Positions 1 to 7,967 of a stretch of 64,000 nt of DNA are shown piece after piece. A program made the translations under genes and the position numbers. Below the pieces are notes generated by a model. It was given only the letters and a program-made list of their open reading frames with translations, did no database searches and had not been told where the DNA came from. Origin of the DNA: Hydrogenovibrio sp. JE_KL2 (lineage in GTDB: Bacteria > Pseudomonadota > Gammaproteobacteria > Thiomicrospirales > Thiomicrospiraceae); assembly GCF_009296185.1 (NCBI RefSeq), contig NZ_WBJR01000004.1, positions 62,001-126,000 of the forward strand, written 5' to 3'. Numbering within the stretch: position 1 is the stretch's first letter; each line of letters opens with the position of its first letter.

Positions 1-171
1 GTGCGCGGCATCGTACTCGCCAAACACCAGCTTGTCACGGATGTTCGACCAGGACACTTCCCGCTGTAGTTCAACGTTCAAGCCCTGTTCTTCAAAAAAA
101 CCTTGTTCCTTGGCAACAATCAATGAGGCACAATCATTCAGTGGTATAAATCCGATCTTTATCTTATCCAT
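1..171 (-). CDS. nasS: NasS-like nitrate/nitrite sensor, N-terminal part (cut by window edge)
   Basis: Only the first 57 codons lie in the window; the frame stays open to base 1. The start (ATG, 171-169) gives MDKIKIGFIPLNDCASLIVA, the opening of the CmpA/NrtA-type nitrate-binding fold. There is no signal peptide: the binding-protein fold begins at once, so the protein is expected in the cytoplasm. That fits NasS, which in known nasST systems binds nitrate or nitrite and releases its partner NasT. It starts 16 bp after nasT on the same strand, so the two are probably co-transcribed. A true transporter subunit would carry an export signal; the missing remainder leaves some doubt. Confidence 0.75.
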   Translation of the reverse strand, partial: MDKIKIGFIPLNDCASLIVAKEQGFFEEQGLNVELQREVSWSNIRDKLVFGEYDAAH

Positions 172-187
172 TCTTCTTCCTCATTCC

Positions 188-775
188 CTATTCCAGCACA
201 CTGATAATCGTTTCAGCCACTTCATATAATTTCTGATTACTGTCCATTGAGCGTTTGCGTATCGCTTCATAAGCCTCTTGTTCGGTCACGCCTTTTTGCT
301 GCATCAACAAGCGTTTCGCCTTGTCGATCAACTTGTTCTGTTCCAACTCGGACTTGGTTTGTTTCAACTCGTCTTTCAGCGCCTGATACTCTCTGAAACG
401 TGCAATCGCCACACTCATGATTGGCTTTACACGCTCCATATCCACACCTTTGACGATGTAACCACTCACCCCTGACTTAATCGCTTCCTGAATGACGGTT
501 TCATTGTCTTCGTCGGCGAACATTACCACCGGCAAGGGGTTGTGCTCATTGAGTAGATACATACTTTCGAGAATATCCCGATCCGGCGATTCGGTGTCAA
601 TCACAATCATATCCGGCATAATCTGCGCAACCTTCGCCAGCAGGCTTGGGCCGGGTTCGACACGAGCGATCACCTCATAGCCATGATCCAACAACGCCTG
701 CGACAAGAGTGCAGAACGCCCAGAGTCGTTATCCACGAGCATCACTTTGATGGTTTCAAACTTGGTCTTAGGCAT
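188..775 (-). CDS. nasT: NasT-type ANTAR response regulator (transcription antiterminator)
   Basis: 195 residues. An N-terminal receiver-like domain (about 8-125) keeps acidic residues near D15/D17, a phospho-acceptor-like D60 and K109. A short coiled helix (130-150) leads into a C-terminal ANTAR domain (about 150-195, DKAKRLLMQQKG... AYEAIRKRSM). ANTAR proteins bind paired RNA hairpins in mRNA leaders and prevent termination; NasT does this for nitrate assimilation genes and is held inactive by NasS. The downstream NasS-like gene supports that assignment. Its targets are not visible here unless the structured leaders in the adjacent 776-1316 gap belong to it. Confidence 0.85.
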   Translation of the reverse strand: MPKTKFETIKVMLVDNDSGRSALLSQALLDHGYEVIARVEPGPSLLAKVAQIMPDMIVIDTESPDRDILESMYLLNEHNPLPVVMFADEDNETVIQEAIKSGVSGYIVKGVDMERVKPIMSVAIARFREYQALKDELKQTKSELEQNKLIDKAKRLLMQQKGVTEQEAYEAIRKRSMDSNQKLYEVAETIISVLE

Positions 776-1057
776 CTTCTCTTCGTCTGCTTAAATCGTT
801 TTTCACGTTATTCATTTCCAATTCGGTTTTATCGTGTGCTGTTCACCAATAAAAAAAGCCCACCCATTTCCTCCATCATAAAGAAAACGGCATGAGCATC
901 TCTACTAAATTATCTTGGAAATAGAAACAACCAAACCAACCGTAAAATTATGTTTCAAAAACAAACAATTATGTACATTTGTTTACTTTTTAAACGCCAT
1001 AAAAGATGCCTGTATTCGAGGGCTTAGGTTTCATTTTGGTGCAAGCCAACACCATTT

Positions 1058-1083
1058 AGAAAATAAGCAATGCCTTATTTTCT
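1058..1083 (+). other. Stem-loop with 10-bp stem and six-base loop
   Basis: AGAAAATAAG (1058-1067) pairs perfectly with CTTATTTTCT (1074-1083) around the loop CAATGC. It has no T-run, so it is not a terminator by itself. It lies upstream of a terminator-like hairpin in the leader of the chemoreceptor gene and next to an ANTAR antiterminator gene. ANTAR targets use six-base loops, but the conserved A1/G4 loop pattern is not cleanly met. Confidence 0.45.
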
Positions 1084-1170
1084 ACCCAAAAACCACTAAA
1101 CGTTTGATTTATATAACGTTACCTATCTATGGTTTGGAAATTTCTTTAACTAATCTATGTTTGAGTAAAG

Positions 1171-1242
1171 ACGCTCACAAAAAGCTCCCTCCTTTTTTAG
1201 CGAAACCGTAATGAACAGGGTCGATTTTTGTGGGCGTTTTTT
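1171..1242 (+). terminator. Terminator-like hairpin in the chemoreceptor leader
   Basis: ACGCTCACAAAAA (1171-1183) pairs with TTTTTGTGGGCGT (1224-1236), with one G-T wobble. An inner CCCT/AGGG pairing and a run of seven T follow the same axis. It reads on the plus strand and ends about 75 bp before the MCP start. It is either an attenuator in a long leader or an insulating terminator. Confidence 0.5.
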
Positions 1243-1316
1243 ATGGTCGTTCATTTGCACAATGATTGTGAAAATAAATCATCAAAGAAAGTTGATAGAA
1301 CAAGGATTCAAGCGTT

Positions 1317-3953
1317 ATGGATAAACACGAACAAGAAAAAGATTTCAAACACCTCGGCACACTTGTTATCAAAATGGACTTTTCAGGAGCCTTTCTGGAA
1401 ATCAATGATGCTTTCGTAGAAGCAAGCGAGTTTACGCGCACTCAACTCGCTGGAGAAAATTTTTCTCAACTACTTCATGAAGACACGCCAACCAAGCTGA
1501 CCAAAGATTTATGGCAAACGTTAAAATCTGGAAAGCCTTGGGTTCATATCCTGAAAATCAAATGTAACCATGACAAATACCTTTGGGCGGAAGCCAATAT
1601 GGCGCCCGTACTGGAAAACAACAAAATCGTGGGGGCACTTGCCGTACTCAAACCGCTATCCAACCAAACGCTGGTAACCTCGGCACAAGACGCTGCCGCA
1701 CACTATAAAAAGATACGCCGCAGTTCCGTGCGCAACGGTATTTTGCTGACGCCTGCGCAAAACCTATGCCTGTTCCACAGAATTCATCCTATCAACCTGA
1801 TGGTCGCCAGTATTGCATTGATTGGCGTTTTGGCGACACTACAGCAGTTTCACATCATAAATCTACCAGGTTGGGGTATCCCGGCAATCAGCGCATTTCT
1901 GTTTTTCTACGCGCTTGCGGGGCGAAAATACGCCTTCAAACGTTTAGGCAAAGCAAAAGTGCTTATCGACAAGATGCGCCAAGCCGACTTTAACGGACAG
2001 GTGGATTTCTATGGTGACCATTCCCTCAGCCGTTTGGTCTCTGCCGTGAAAATGATGCAAGTACAACTGGGCGCCATGGTAGAAGACACCAAAGCGCAAA
2101 TCAACCGCAGTACGCGCCTTAAGTCTGCCTTGGACAGTGCTTCGGCCAATATCATGATGGTCAGCAACAAAGGCAAGATACTGTACTTCAACGACGAGTT
2201 GAAACAGTTTTTCATCAAGCACGAAAACAGCTTGAAACAAGCTTACCCGAAATTCGCCATCGGCTCGCTTATCAGCCAGCCTCTGGCGGAGATTTTCCAT
2301 ACTGACAAATTCAACAACCTTCAAGAAAACAAACAGGAGATTGATGTAGAAGAGCCGTTTGCCGACCTTCTGATCAACCTCAAAATCAAACCCATATTCG
2401 ATGCACAACAACACGTCATCGGCTCGGTGGTGCAGTGGGATGACCTGACACAACAACGTAAAATAGAAGAAAACCTCAAGTTCACCCTTGAGATGGCTTC
2501 TATGGGGCATACCGCATTGAAAATAGACACCCACAATCTGTCCGGCTTCTTCTTGGATACCTCCAACAACATCAACTCCTTGCTGAGTGAGCTGAACCAG
2601 ATTATCGAAAACATGGTGTTCGTCATGACCAAACTCGCCACCGGCGACTTGCAGGGTCGTATCGAAAAGAGTTTGCAAGGTTCTTTGGCAGCGATGAAAG
2701 GCTCCACACACGTGTCTTTGGACAATCTGAGCGCCATCGTTTACTACATCAAACAATCTGCCGAAATGGTGAGTACCGCCGCAAGTGAATCCGCCAGTAC
2801 CGCATTGGATTTATCCGACAGAACACAAAAAGCTGCCGCCACACTTGAACAAATCAACACCACCATGCAATCCGTGCATAGTGAACAAACGCAAAATACC
2901 CAAGAACTGATGAACATCAACCGACTGGCAAGTAACACCGTTGAAAAAAATTCCATGGCGAAATCCGCCCTAGAAGAAACCGTTGCCGCCATTGATGAAA
3001 TGCAGTCCACCTCAGAAAAAATCGCCAGCATTATCGGCATGATTGACGGCATCTCCTTTCAAACCAACCTATTGGCGCTCAATGCCGCGGTAGAAGCCGC
3101 ACGTGCTGGCGAACATGGACGAGGCTTTGCAGTTGTGGCCGGAGAAGTCCGCACCCTAGCTCAAAAATCTGCCGAAGCCTCTGCCGAAATACGTCAACTC
3201 ATTGAAGAGTCTATCGACAAGGTTCAACAAGGTGTCAGTAAAGTGCAAGAAACCAATCAAGCGTTTGACGAGGTCAACCACAGCGTCACGCACATCGGCA
3301 ACTCATTGTCAGAGGTGGTTTCTTCCATTGAACAGCAGCAGGTGGCCGTTTCCCGCATTGCCGAGTCCATCAACTCTCTGGACGACAACCTGCAAAGCAA
3401 CGCCGCACTGGTTGAAGAGACCTCTGCCGCATCCGAATCCCTAAAAGACCAAGCCGTTCTGCTCAGACGCGAAACTGACAAATTCACCATTGACGAAACC
3501 AAAGCAAAATCACTGATCCAGACCACCCCAGATATCTCTGGCATCCGCATCTCAGATGTTCGTCAATCCATGCGCATCTGGAAAGCCAATACCCAAGCCT
3601 ATCTCAATGGCGTTAATGTGCCTATTGACCTTGACAAGATTACTGATCACAACATATCTCAAGTCGGAAAAGCCGTGGCACAACTGCTGCAATTCCAGCC
3701 AAGTATTGCAAACTTGCCAGAGTATAAGAAAATGGAAGCGCTTCATATTCGCCAGCATCAATTGATTGACGACACCTTAAAACTGATGCAAAGCGGAAAT
3801 AACAGCGGGGAAAACATTAAACAAAAAGACGCCCTATTAGATGACTTTGTCGACGTCTCCGACCAACTTGATGAAGCGTTGAAAGCACTCGATCTTGCCA
3901 TTGCACACAACTTGGACACACCGGCTTCTGCGCCTGCGCCACTGCTACAGTAA
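1317..3953 (+). CDS. PAS-PAS methyl-accepting chemotaxis protein with degenerate CZB tail
   Basis: 878 residues. Order: PAS domain (about 10-115), two membrane segments (157-180 and 188-203) joined by a very short loop, second PAS (about 264-385), MCP signalling coiled coil with the hairpin-tip sequence around 577-630 ([20 protein letters not shown]), then a CZB-like region (about 740-865). The short inter-membrane loop means almost no periplasmic part, so sensing is cytoplasmic, as in Aer-type energy or redox receptors. In the CZB region the helix patterns and the late H-x3-H pair (LHIRQH) survive, but the early His is Ser (RQSMRIWK) and the usual Cys is Ser (NISQVGK). Zinc binding is therefore doubtful. 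Copy 1859-1875 of the dispersed motif encodes the loop between the membrane segments. Ligand unknown. Confidence 0.9.
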   Translation: MDKHEQEKDFKHLGTLVIKMDFSGAFLEINDAFVEASEFTRTQLAGENFSQLLHEDTPTKLTKDLWQTLKSGKPWVHILKIKCNHDKYLWAEANMAPVLENNKIVGALAVLKPLSNQTLVTSAQDAAAHYKKIRRSSVRNGILLTPAQNLCLFHRIHPINLMVASIALIGVLATLQQFHIINLPGWGIPAISAFLFFYALAGRKYAFKRLGKAKVLIDKMRQADFNGQVDFYGDHSLSRLVSAVKMMQVQLGAMVEDTKAQINRSTRLKSALDSASANIMMVSNKGKILYFNDELKQFFIKHENSLKQAYPKFAIGSLISQPLAEIFHTDKFNNLQENKQEIDVEEPFADLLINLKIKPIFDAQQHVIGSVVQWDDLTQQRKIEENLKFTLEMASMGHTALKIDTHNLSGFFLDTSNNINSLLSELNQIIENMVFVMTKLATGDLQGRIEKSLQGSLAAMKGSTHVSLDNLSAIVYYIKQSAEMVSTAASESASTALDLSDRTQKAAATLEQINTTMQSVHSEQTQNTQELMNINRLASNTVEKNSMAKSALEETVAAIDEMQSTSEKIASIIGMIDGISFQTNLLALNAAVEAARAGEHGRGFAVVAGEVRTLAQKSAEASAEIRQLIEESIDKVQQGVSKVQETNQAFDEVNHSVTHIGNSLSEVVSSIEQQQVAVSRIAESINSLDDNLQSNAALVEETSAASESLKDQAVLLRRETDKFTIDETKAKSLIQTTPDISGIRISDVRQSMRIWKANTQAYLNGVNVPIDLDKITDHNISQVGKAVAQLLQFQPSIANLPEYKKMEALHIRQHQLIDDTLKLMQSGNNSGENIKQKDALLDDFVDVSDQLDEALKALDLAIAHNLDTPASAPAPLLQ
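1859..1875 (+). repeat. Dispersed 18-mer motif, copy 1 (in MCP gene)
   Basis: AAATCTACCAGGTTGGG, 17 of 18 positions of AAAATCTRCCAGGTTGGG (the first A is T), followed by G. It lies in coding sequence and is read as N-L-P-G-W-G. Confidence 0.85.
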
Positions 3954-3968
3954 ACGCTCCGCCGCCAA

Positions 3969-4014
3969 GCTATCAATAGCATCGCCTATCCGCTAGGGTA
4001 AATGCATTGATAGC
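3969..4014. repeat. Imperfect inverted repeat after the MCP gene
   Basis: GCTATCAAT (3969-3977) pairs with ATTGATAGC (4006-4014). Inner GCAT/ATGC and CCTA/TAGG pairings lie on the same axis. It begins 15 bp after the MCP stop. It could end transcription, but there is no T-run. Confidence 0.5.
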
Positions 4015-4037
4015 AAGTCTGTGATGCAAGGCTTAGC

Positions 4038-4183
4038 ATGTTTCTTTACCTCAGCGCCCCCATTTGTGAAAAGCACAGTAATACTTGGGGCATCCCAAAA
4101 GCGGCGAGCGTATCATCCACATTGAACAAGCCCTTAAAGATACCGGCTTGATGCACTCGCTGCCTCTGCAGCAGTCCATGTAA
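4038..4183 (+). pseudogene. Remnant of a histone-deacetylase/acetoin-utilisation family gene (N-terminus, frameshifted)
   Basis: An ATG at 4038 opens MFLYLSAPICEKHSNTWG. A one-base loss near 4090 then shifts the reading to GHPKSGERIIHIEQALKDTG, ending at a stop at 4181-4183. Spliced together these match the start of the histone-deacetylase-like amidohydrolase family, whose opening carries C-x2-H and G-H-P-E-S-P-E-R motifs followed by an ALxxTGL helix. Only about 47 residues remain of roughly 300; the catalytic part is missing. It stops 19 bp before a copy of the dispersed motif. The family call rests on motif recall. Confidence 0.5.
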
Positions 4184-4201
4184 AAGCCATGTTAAGACAA
4201 T

Positions 4202-4219
4202 AAAATCTACCAGGTTGGG
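4202..4219 (+). repeat. Dispersed 18-mer motif, copy 2 (abuts the DUF2726 gene stop)
   Basis: AAAATCTACCAGGTTGGG, a perfect match, followed by T. It ends at the base before the stop codon of the minus-strand gene that begins at 4220. Confidence 0.95.
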
Positions 4220-4723
4220 TTATTTAAATTTAACCACGACAGAGGCAATTGCATCGGCTATCTCTTTTTCAAAATACCGACTCTTTGCATTGATCATCAC
4301 CAAAGGAATCTTGGCACTTGCAAATGCTTCCGTCACCAAAACATCTCGTTTTTGGCGCTCAGGAAGTTCATGGGTTGAGTCATTCAATTCCACCGCGCAA
4401 ACCAGGTTGAATTGTTTATCCACTATGACAAAATCAACATGCTTTTGACTGATTTGGCTAAACAGCCAATGCCAGCCGCTGCCTTTTTCCCATTTGTTTA
4501 CATCAGGTGTCAGAATATCCGAAATCCGCACCTTGCCATAAACTCTAAAGACATCACCGGCAATCGACTCTAACACCTCTAAGAAACGCTTTTCCGATGG
4601 CGTAAACAAACTCTTTTGAGGTCTGTAAGATAATTTTATTTGAGGGTGTTCAGACCTTTTACCTCCAAAAGAGACATTCTTCCCAAAAAATAAACGACGC
4701 AGTAAATTCAATAACCACTTCAT
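4220..4723 (-). CDS. DUF2726 family protein, nuclease-like
   Basis: 167 residues. A basic, hydrophobic N-terminus (MKWLLNLLRRLFFG) precedes a DUF2726-type domain (about 38-165): FTPSEKRFLEVLE, then VDFVIVDKQFNLVCAVELND. The spacing D97...E112-x-N-D115 resembles a PD-(D/E)xK nuclease core, though the usual lysine is not obvious. Members often sit near restriction or DNA-repair genes. Here it is intact but isolated between a dead deacetylase-like fragment and a dead HsdR fragment, and flanked on both sides by direct copies of the dispersed motif. The true substrate is unknown. Confidence 0.75.
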   Translation of the reverse strand: MKWLLNLLRRLFFGKNVSFGGKRSEHPQIKLSYRPQKSLFTPSEKRFLEVLESIAGDVFRVYGKVRISDILTPDVNKWEKGSGWHWLFSQISQKHVDFVIVDKQFNLVCAVELNDSTHELPERQKRDVLVTEAFASAKIPLVMINAKSRYFEKEIADAIASVVVKFK

Positions 4724-4727
4724 ATCA

Positions 4728-4745
4728 AAAATCTACCAGGTTGGG
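4728..4745 (+). repeat. Dispersed 18-mer motif, copy 3 (upstream of the DUF2726 gene)
   Basis: AAAATCTACCAGGTTGGG, perfect, within a longer run of G. It begins 5 bp outside the start of the DUF2726 gene, in the same direction as copy 2, so the gene is bracketed by direct copies 526 bp apart. Confidence 0.95.
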
Positions 4746-4755
4746 GGGAACACAC

Positions 4756-4908
4756 TTAATGCGTCCAAGCGTTGGACAAAACTTCGACTTGTTTCAAGAT
4801 GAATTTCACCACTTCTGGTACATCATCCGGTGGATATTTCCAACGTTGCAAAGTCTTTCTGACAATAATACGCAATATTAACAATCTACGCAAAAATGGC
4901 AAAATGAG
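4756..4908 (-). pseudogene. Remnant of type I restriction subunit HsdR C-terminus
   Basis: Read on the minus strand, an open frame ends at TAA (4758-4756) and encodes ILRIIVRKTLQRWKYPPDD followed by VPEVVKFILKQVEVLSNAW. This is the pattern of the very end of HsdR subunits (R-x2-V-R/K-x-L-x4-Y-P-P-D, then an amphipathic helix ending in QAExL). No start codon, helicase or nuclease part is present, and the frame runs back into a copy of the dispersed motif. It is the tail of a deleted restriction gene; the assignment is by motif memory. Confidence 0.5.
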
Positions 4909-4926
4909 CCCCGTGAGAAATGGGTG

Positions 4927-4944
4927 AAAATCTACCAGGTTGGG
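4927..4944 (+). repeat. Dispersed 18-mer motif, copy 4
   Basis: AAAATCTACCAGGTTGGG, perfect, followed by T. Third direct copy within 743 bp; it lies at the upstream edge of the HsdR-like remnant and 85 bp before mipA. Confidence 0.95.
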
Positions 4945-5028
4945 TAAAGAATTACACTTCGGTGAAATGATTATTTAGAATAGTGAAATCCGTCTGGTTC
5001 AACAGATAACTTCTTATAGTGGAGGGTT

Positions 5029-5892
5029 ATGAAGGCTTTTTCAGTGCTGCTTACAAAATGGCGAATACAATTGGGGATGGTCTCGGTATGCGTAATGGCT
5101 GTGCCGCTAGATGCCTTTGCCCAGCAAACCCTACCTAAATGGGAACTGGGGTTGGGACCTGGAATCATTTCCTACCCAGACTACCCTGGCTCTAAAGAAC
5201 AGAACAACTTAATCATTCCTTTTCCTTATATCACTTATCGCGGCAAGGATTTTGAGATAGACCAAAGTGAGGCGAAAAAGCCGCTCTTTGGTTATGGTGA
5301 ATGGGAGCTTGACCTAAGTTTGGCTAGCAGTGTGCCAGTTTCGAGCAAAGACAATAAAATGCGACAAGGCATGGATGATCTGGATACCACGGTTGGGTTT
5401 GGTCCCGTGGTAAAGTATCGTCTGATTCATCGTCACCTGAATGAGTTGAAGTTTGAAATGCCGGTTTATTGGGCAATCGCCACCAATTTCCGTTCACTGC
5501 ATGAAGAAGGTATCAAAACCACGCCAGGACTTTACTACTACTTCCGAAAAAGCTTTTCTACCGATCAGCGTATCAAAATCACGCTTTACACCAATGCCAA
5601 TTTTGCAACGGCAAAAAACAATAATTATTTCTATGAGGTCAAAACTTATGAAGCGACTAGCTGGCGTCCTGACTATAGATCGAAAGATGGATTTGGCGGC
5701 TACAGCTATGGCGCGAGCGTGAACTGGCACTTTGGCAACTTTTGGCTGGGGGCTTTTTATAAATTGACGGACTTGTCCGAAGCCGTTTTCAGACACAGCC
5801 CTTTGGTTGAAACAACCCGTGCAGAAACCTTTGGAGCTGCTCTGACATGGAACTTTTATCAGTCATCCGAAACTGTCGAAGGATTGGAATAG
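5029..5892 (+). CDS. MipA/OmpV family outer membrane protein
   Basis: 287 residues. A signal peptide of about 31 residues ends AFA before QQ. The mature chain begins with the MipA/OmpV pattern (WELGLGPGIISYPDYPGS... IPFPYITYRG), alternates short amphipathic strands throughout, and ends near a strand with aromatic residues (AALTWNFYQ), as in a beta-barrel. In E. coli MipA links MltA and PBP1B; elsewhere the family is called OmpV. The function here is unknown. It is alone on the plus strand, with a strong GGAGGG ribosome site and a terminator right after it. Confidence 0.85.
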   Translation: MKAFSVLLTKWRIQLGMVSVCVMAVPLDAFAQQTLPKWELGLGPGIISYPDYPGSKEQNNLIIPFPYITYRGKDFEIDQSEAKKPLFGYGEWELDLSLASSVPVSSKDNKMRQGMDDLDTTVGFGPVVKYRLIHRHLNELKFEMPVYWAIATNFRSLHEEGIKTTPGLYYYFRKSFSTDQRIKITLYTNANFATAKNNNYFYEVKTYEATSWRPDYRSKDGFGGYSYGASVNWHFGNFWLGAFYKLTDLSEAVFRHSPLVETTRAETFGAALTWNFYQSSETVEGLE

Positions 5893-5943
5893 TATCAATC
5901 AGTTTATCGAACTTGTATTGAGAGCTATACAGAAATTCTAGAC

Positions 5944-5977
5944 ACAAAAAAAACCAGACAAAAGTCTGGTTTTTGAA
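5944..5977. terminator. Bidirectional terminator between mipA and tRNA-fMet
   Basis: AACCAGAC and GTCTGGTT form a stem with a short A/T loop. It has an A-run on the left and a T-run on the right, so it can end mipA on the plus strand and the tRNA transcript on the minus strand. Confidence 0.8.
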
Positions 5978-5980
5978 TTT

Positions 5981-6057
<77 letters not shown>

Positions 6058-6120
6058 TTAATGATGTGCGTATTATAGGGTGTTACAGAATTATTGCAAG
6101 TCGAATTTAGGATTAATTCA

Positions 6121-6147
6121 AAAAGAGCGTATTACGCGCTCTTTTTT
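6121..6147 (-). terminator. Terminator overlapping the end of the DUF2818 gene
   Basis: AAAAGAGCG (6121-6129) and CGCTCTTTT (6137-6145) form a 9-bp stem with a T-run on the minus strand. The DUF2818 stop codon (6134-6132) lies within the loop. It closes the nuo transcription unit. Confidence 0.75.
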
Positions 6148-6458
6148 GAGGAATGAATAAACTGTTTTAGGTTGTATCTGTAGATAAAACCTGGAAAGGC
6201 AAAAATTGCGAACATAAATAACGTGACAACATAAAACTGCCAATCCTGCTCTTTGACATGCCCCATGACTTTGTTTTGTAGCAGGTAACTAAACCCACCC
6301 ATTACAATAAAGTAAAGGAACCACTCCGCTAGGTTAATCCAAATACTTTTGGTTGGTACTGTGATAAATATAAATAGCTTATTTTGCAAAATCCAAGGGA
6401 CGTTTGCTAATACGATAGCTGTAGAAAGCAATATCCAAACAGCAGCATCTAATGTCAT
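6132..6458 (-). CDS. DUF2818 family membrane protein
   Basis: 108 residues with three or four membrane segments (about 4-25, 40-60 and 76-95) and a short basic tail. It matches the DUF2818 family, small membrane proteins often encoded directly after nuoN in beta- and gammaproteobacteria. That position is seen here, 53 bp after nuoN on the same strand. A role in complex I assembly or function has been suggested only by gene order. A terminator hairpin lies between it and nuoN, so it may be expressed partly by readthrough. Confidence 0.75.
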   Translation of the reverse strand: MTLDAAVWILLSTAIVLANVPWILQNKLFIFITVPTKSIWINLAEWFLYFIVMGGFSYLLQNKVMGHVKEQDWQFYVVTLFMFAIFAFPGFIYRYNLKQFIHSSKKSA

Positions 6459-6475
6459 ATTTCTACCCTTTTAAC

Positions 6476-6502
6476 AAAAAGCCCTAAGGATGAGTTAGGG
6501 CT
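6476..6502 (-). terminator. Terminator after nuoN
   Basis: GCCCTAA (6481-6487) and TTAGGGC (6495-6501) pair around a 7-base loop, with a T-run on the minus strand. It falls between nuoN and the DUF2818 gene. Confidence 0.7.
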
Positions 6503-6511
6503 TTTAAAATC

Positions 6512-7957
6512 TTATAAGCTGTTATAGCACAGCGTAATCAACGATGATGGCATCAAACCAAGTATCAATAATGCAACCGATACAAAACTCACAGCCCAGT
6601 TCAACTGTCTGCTGACAGGCTCTGCCTTAGTATTCTCATCCGGCTCGTCAAAGTACATCGTCTTGACGACTTTCAAATAATAGAATGCGCTGATAACCGC
6701 TGTTACAACAGCATAAACCGCTAACCATACAAAGCCTGAGCGGACAGCTTCTTGAATAACCGTTACTTTTGCATAGAAGCCAATGAATGGTGGGATACCT
6801 GCCATAGAGAACATAACAAACAGCATCATTAGCGCCAGCCATGGGTTGCGTTTGTTCATACCTTTGAAGTCTGAAACCTTGTCAAAGGCATTACCTGTTC
6901 TCGCAAGTGCGACGATCATACCAAACCCGGCAACCCCGGTGATCGAATAAACAATAATGTAGAACATTGCGGCCGAATAACCATCCGGTGTCGCTGCCAC
7001 AATACCTAACAACATGAATCCCACATGCCCGATACCAGAGTATGCCAGAAGTCGTTTTAAATTGTCTTGAACAAGTGTGACGATTGCACCGACTGCTAAA
7101 GATAGTACTGTGATGATGATAATCAGCGTTTGCCAGTCTTGAACCAAACCAGGAAGACCTTCAATCAAGACACGGTAAAGCATGGCAAATGCGGCAAGCT
7201 TAGGTGCGGTACCCATAAACAGGGTTACTGCAGTTGGCGCACCATGATAAACATCTGGCACCCACATGTGGAATGGCACAGCTCCCAGCTTGAAAGCCAA
7301 ACCGATGACCACAAATACAACACCGAAAGAAAGCACAACATCATCAGCTTTGCCTGAAGCAATGACTTGAGCCATTTTCGAGAATTGGATTTCACCAGTT
7401 GCGCCGTAAAGCATCGAAAAACCATACAACAACATACCTGTTGCCAAAGCACCCAATACGAAGTACTTCATCGCAGCTTCAAGGGCAAACTGGTTGTCTT
7501 TACGCATGGCAACCATTGCGTAAATCGCCAATGACATGATTTCCAACCCTAAGTACATCGTAATTAGGTTGTAAGCCGAAACCATGACGAACATCCCTAG
7601 TACACCAAAAAGGCCTAGAGTAAAGTACTCACCTTTGTAGAACTTCTTCTGTAGCAAGTATTCCTTTGAGAATAAGAAAATGCCCAGTGAGATTAAAACG
7701 ATAAAGAGTTTTAAGACATCACCAAAAGTGTCTCTGACAAAACTACCGCTAAATGTAATGACCTGTTCTGTTGCAAAGCTCTCGAAGATGAGATAGCCGA
7801 CAACCACCAAAATAACTTGAGTTGCGTAGTAGGTTGCGAACTCATAACGTTTTGACCAAATCGTATCAGCAACGAGAAGCAATGACGCCAAAACCAGTAA
7901 TACGATTTCCGGCATTGCGGGTGCGAAACTTGGGATTACGAAATTCATATGATTCAC
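6512..7957 (-). CDS. nuoN: NADH-quinone oxidoreductase subunit N
   Basis: 481 residues, about 14 membrane helices. One of the three antiporter-like proton channels of complex I. The helix 7-8 region carries the family pattern (KLGAVPFHMWVPDVYHGAPTAV) with the key lysine and the broken-helix proline. Length is normal for the family. It is the last subunit gene of the nuo operon, 10 bp after nuoM, and is followed by a terminator. Confidence 0.97.
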   Translation of the reverse strand: MNHMNFVIPSFAPAMPEIVLLVLASLLLVADTIWSKRYEFATYYATQVILVVVGYLIFESFATEQVITFSGSFVRDTFGDVLKLFIVLISLGIFLFSKEYLLQKKFYKGEYFTLGLFGVLGMFVMVSAYNLITMYLGLEIMSLAIYAMVAMRKDNQFALEAAMKYFVLGALATGMLLYGFSMLYGATGEIQFSKMAQVIASGKADDVVLSFGVVFVVIGLAFKLGAVPFHMWVPDVYHGAPTAVTLFMGTAPKLAAFAMLYRVLIEGLPGLVQDWQTLIIIITVLSLAVGAIVTLVQDNLKRLLAYSGIGHVGFMLLGIVAATPDGYSAAMFYIIVYSITGVAGFGMIVALARTGNAFDKVSDFKGMNKRNPWLALMMLFVMFSMAGIPPFIGFYAKVTVIQEAVRSGFVWLAVYAVVTAVISAFYYLKVVKTMYFDEPDENTKAEPVSRQLNWAVSFVSVALLILGLMPSSLITLCYNSL

Positions 7958-7967
7958 TCACCTATCC

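Larger units (their letters stand above)
776..1316. other. 541-bp intergenic region between divergent nasT and chemoreceptor gene
   Basis: No convincing gene; the longest open frame (915-1211, plus) has no ribosome site and an unlikely composition. The AT-rich stretch holds several RNA-forming elements: a 10-bp hairpin with a six-base loop (1058-1083), a long hairpin followed by a T-run on the plus strand (1171-1242), and a weak hairpin with a T7 run reading toward nasT (851-897, minus). These look like leader structures for the two divergent genes. No clear -35/-10 pair was identified. Confidence 0.6.
4724..5028. other. 305-bp stretch with no intact gene
   Basis: Contains two copies of the dispersed motif (4728-4745 and 4927-4944), the HsdR-like remnant between them, and then the short leader of the mipA gene with a good ribosome site (GGAGGG, about 5021-5026). 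No RNA gene was recognised. Confidence 0.7.

Noticed and set aside
915-1211. 98-codon open frame upstream of the MCP
   Set aside because: No ribosome site, Cys/Lys/Ile-rich atypical composition, and it overlaps the hairpin structures; probably non-coding.
1171-1242. Cyclic-di-GMP riboswitch upstream of the MCP
   Set aside because: The conserved GEMM core sequences could not be found; only hairpin and terminator-like features are visible.
2321-2737. Second antisense frame in the MCP gene
   Set aside because: Overlaps a real gene and shows no family resemblance or ribosome site.
1944-2756. 270-codon open frame opposite the MCP gene
   Set aside because: It is antisense to a clearly coding PAS/MCP sequence and has no recognisable domain; a shadow frame.
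4391-4410. Partial match ACCAGGTTGA to the dispersed motif in the DUF2726 gene
   Set aside because: Only about nine bases agree and the left part of the motif is absent; expected by chance.
4202-4944. Integron attC-type cassette borders (GTTGGGT fits GTTRRRY)
   Set aside because: No long imperfect palindrome of attC type surrounds the sites, no integrase gene was seen, and copies lie inside housekeeping genes.
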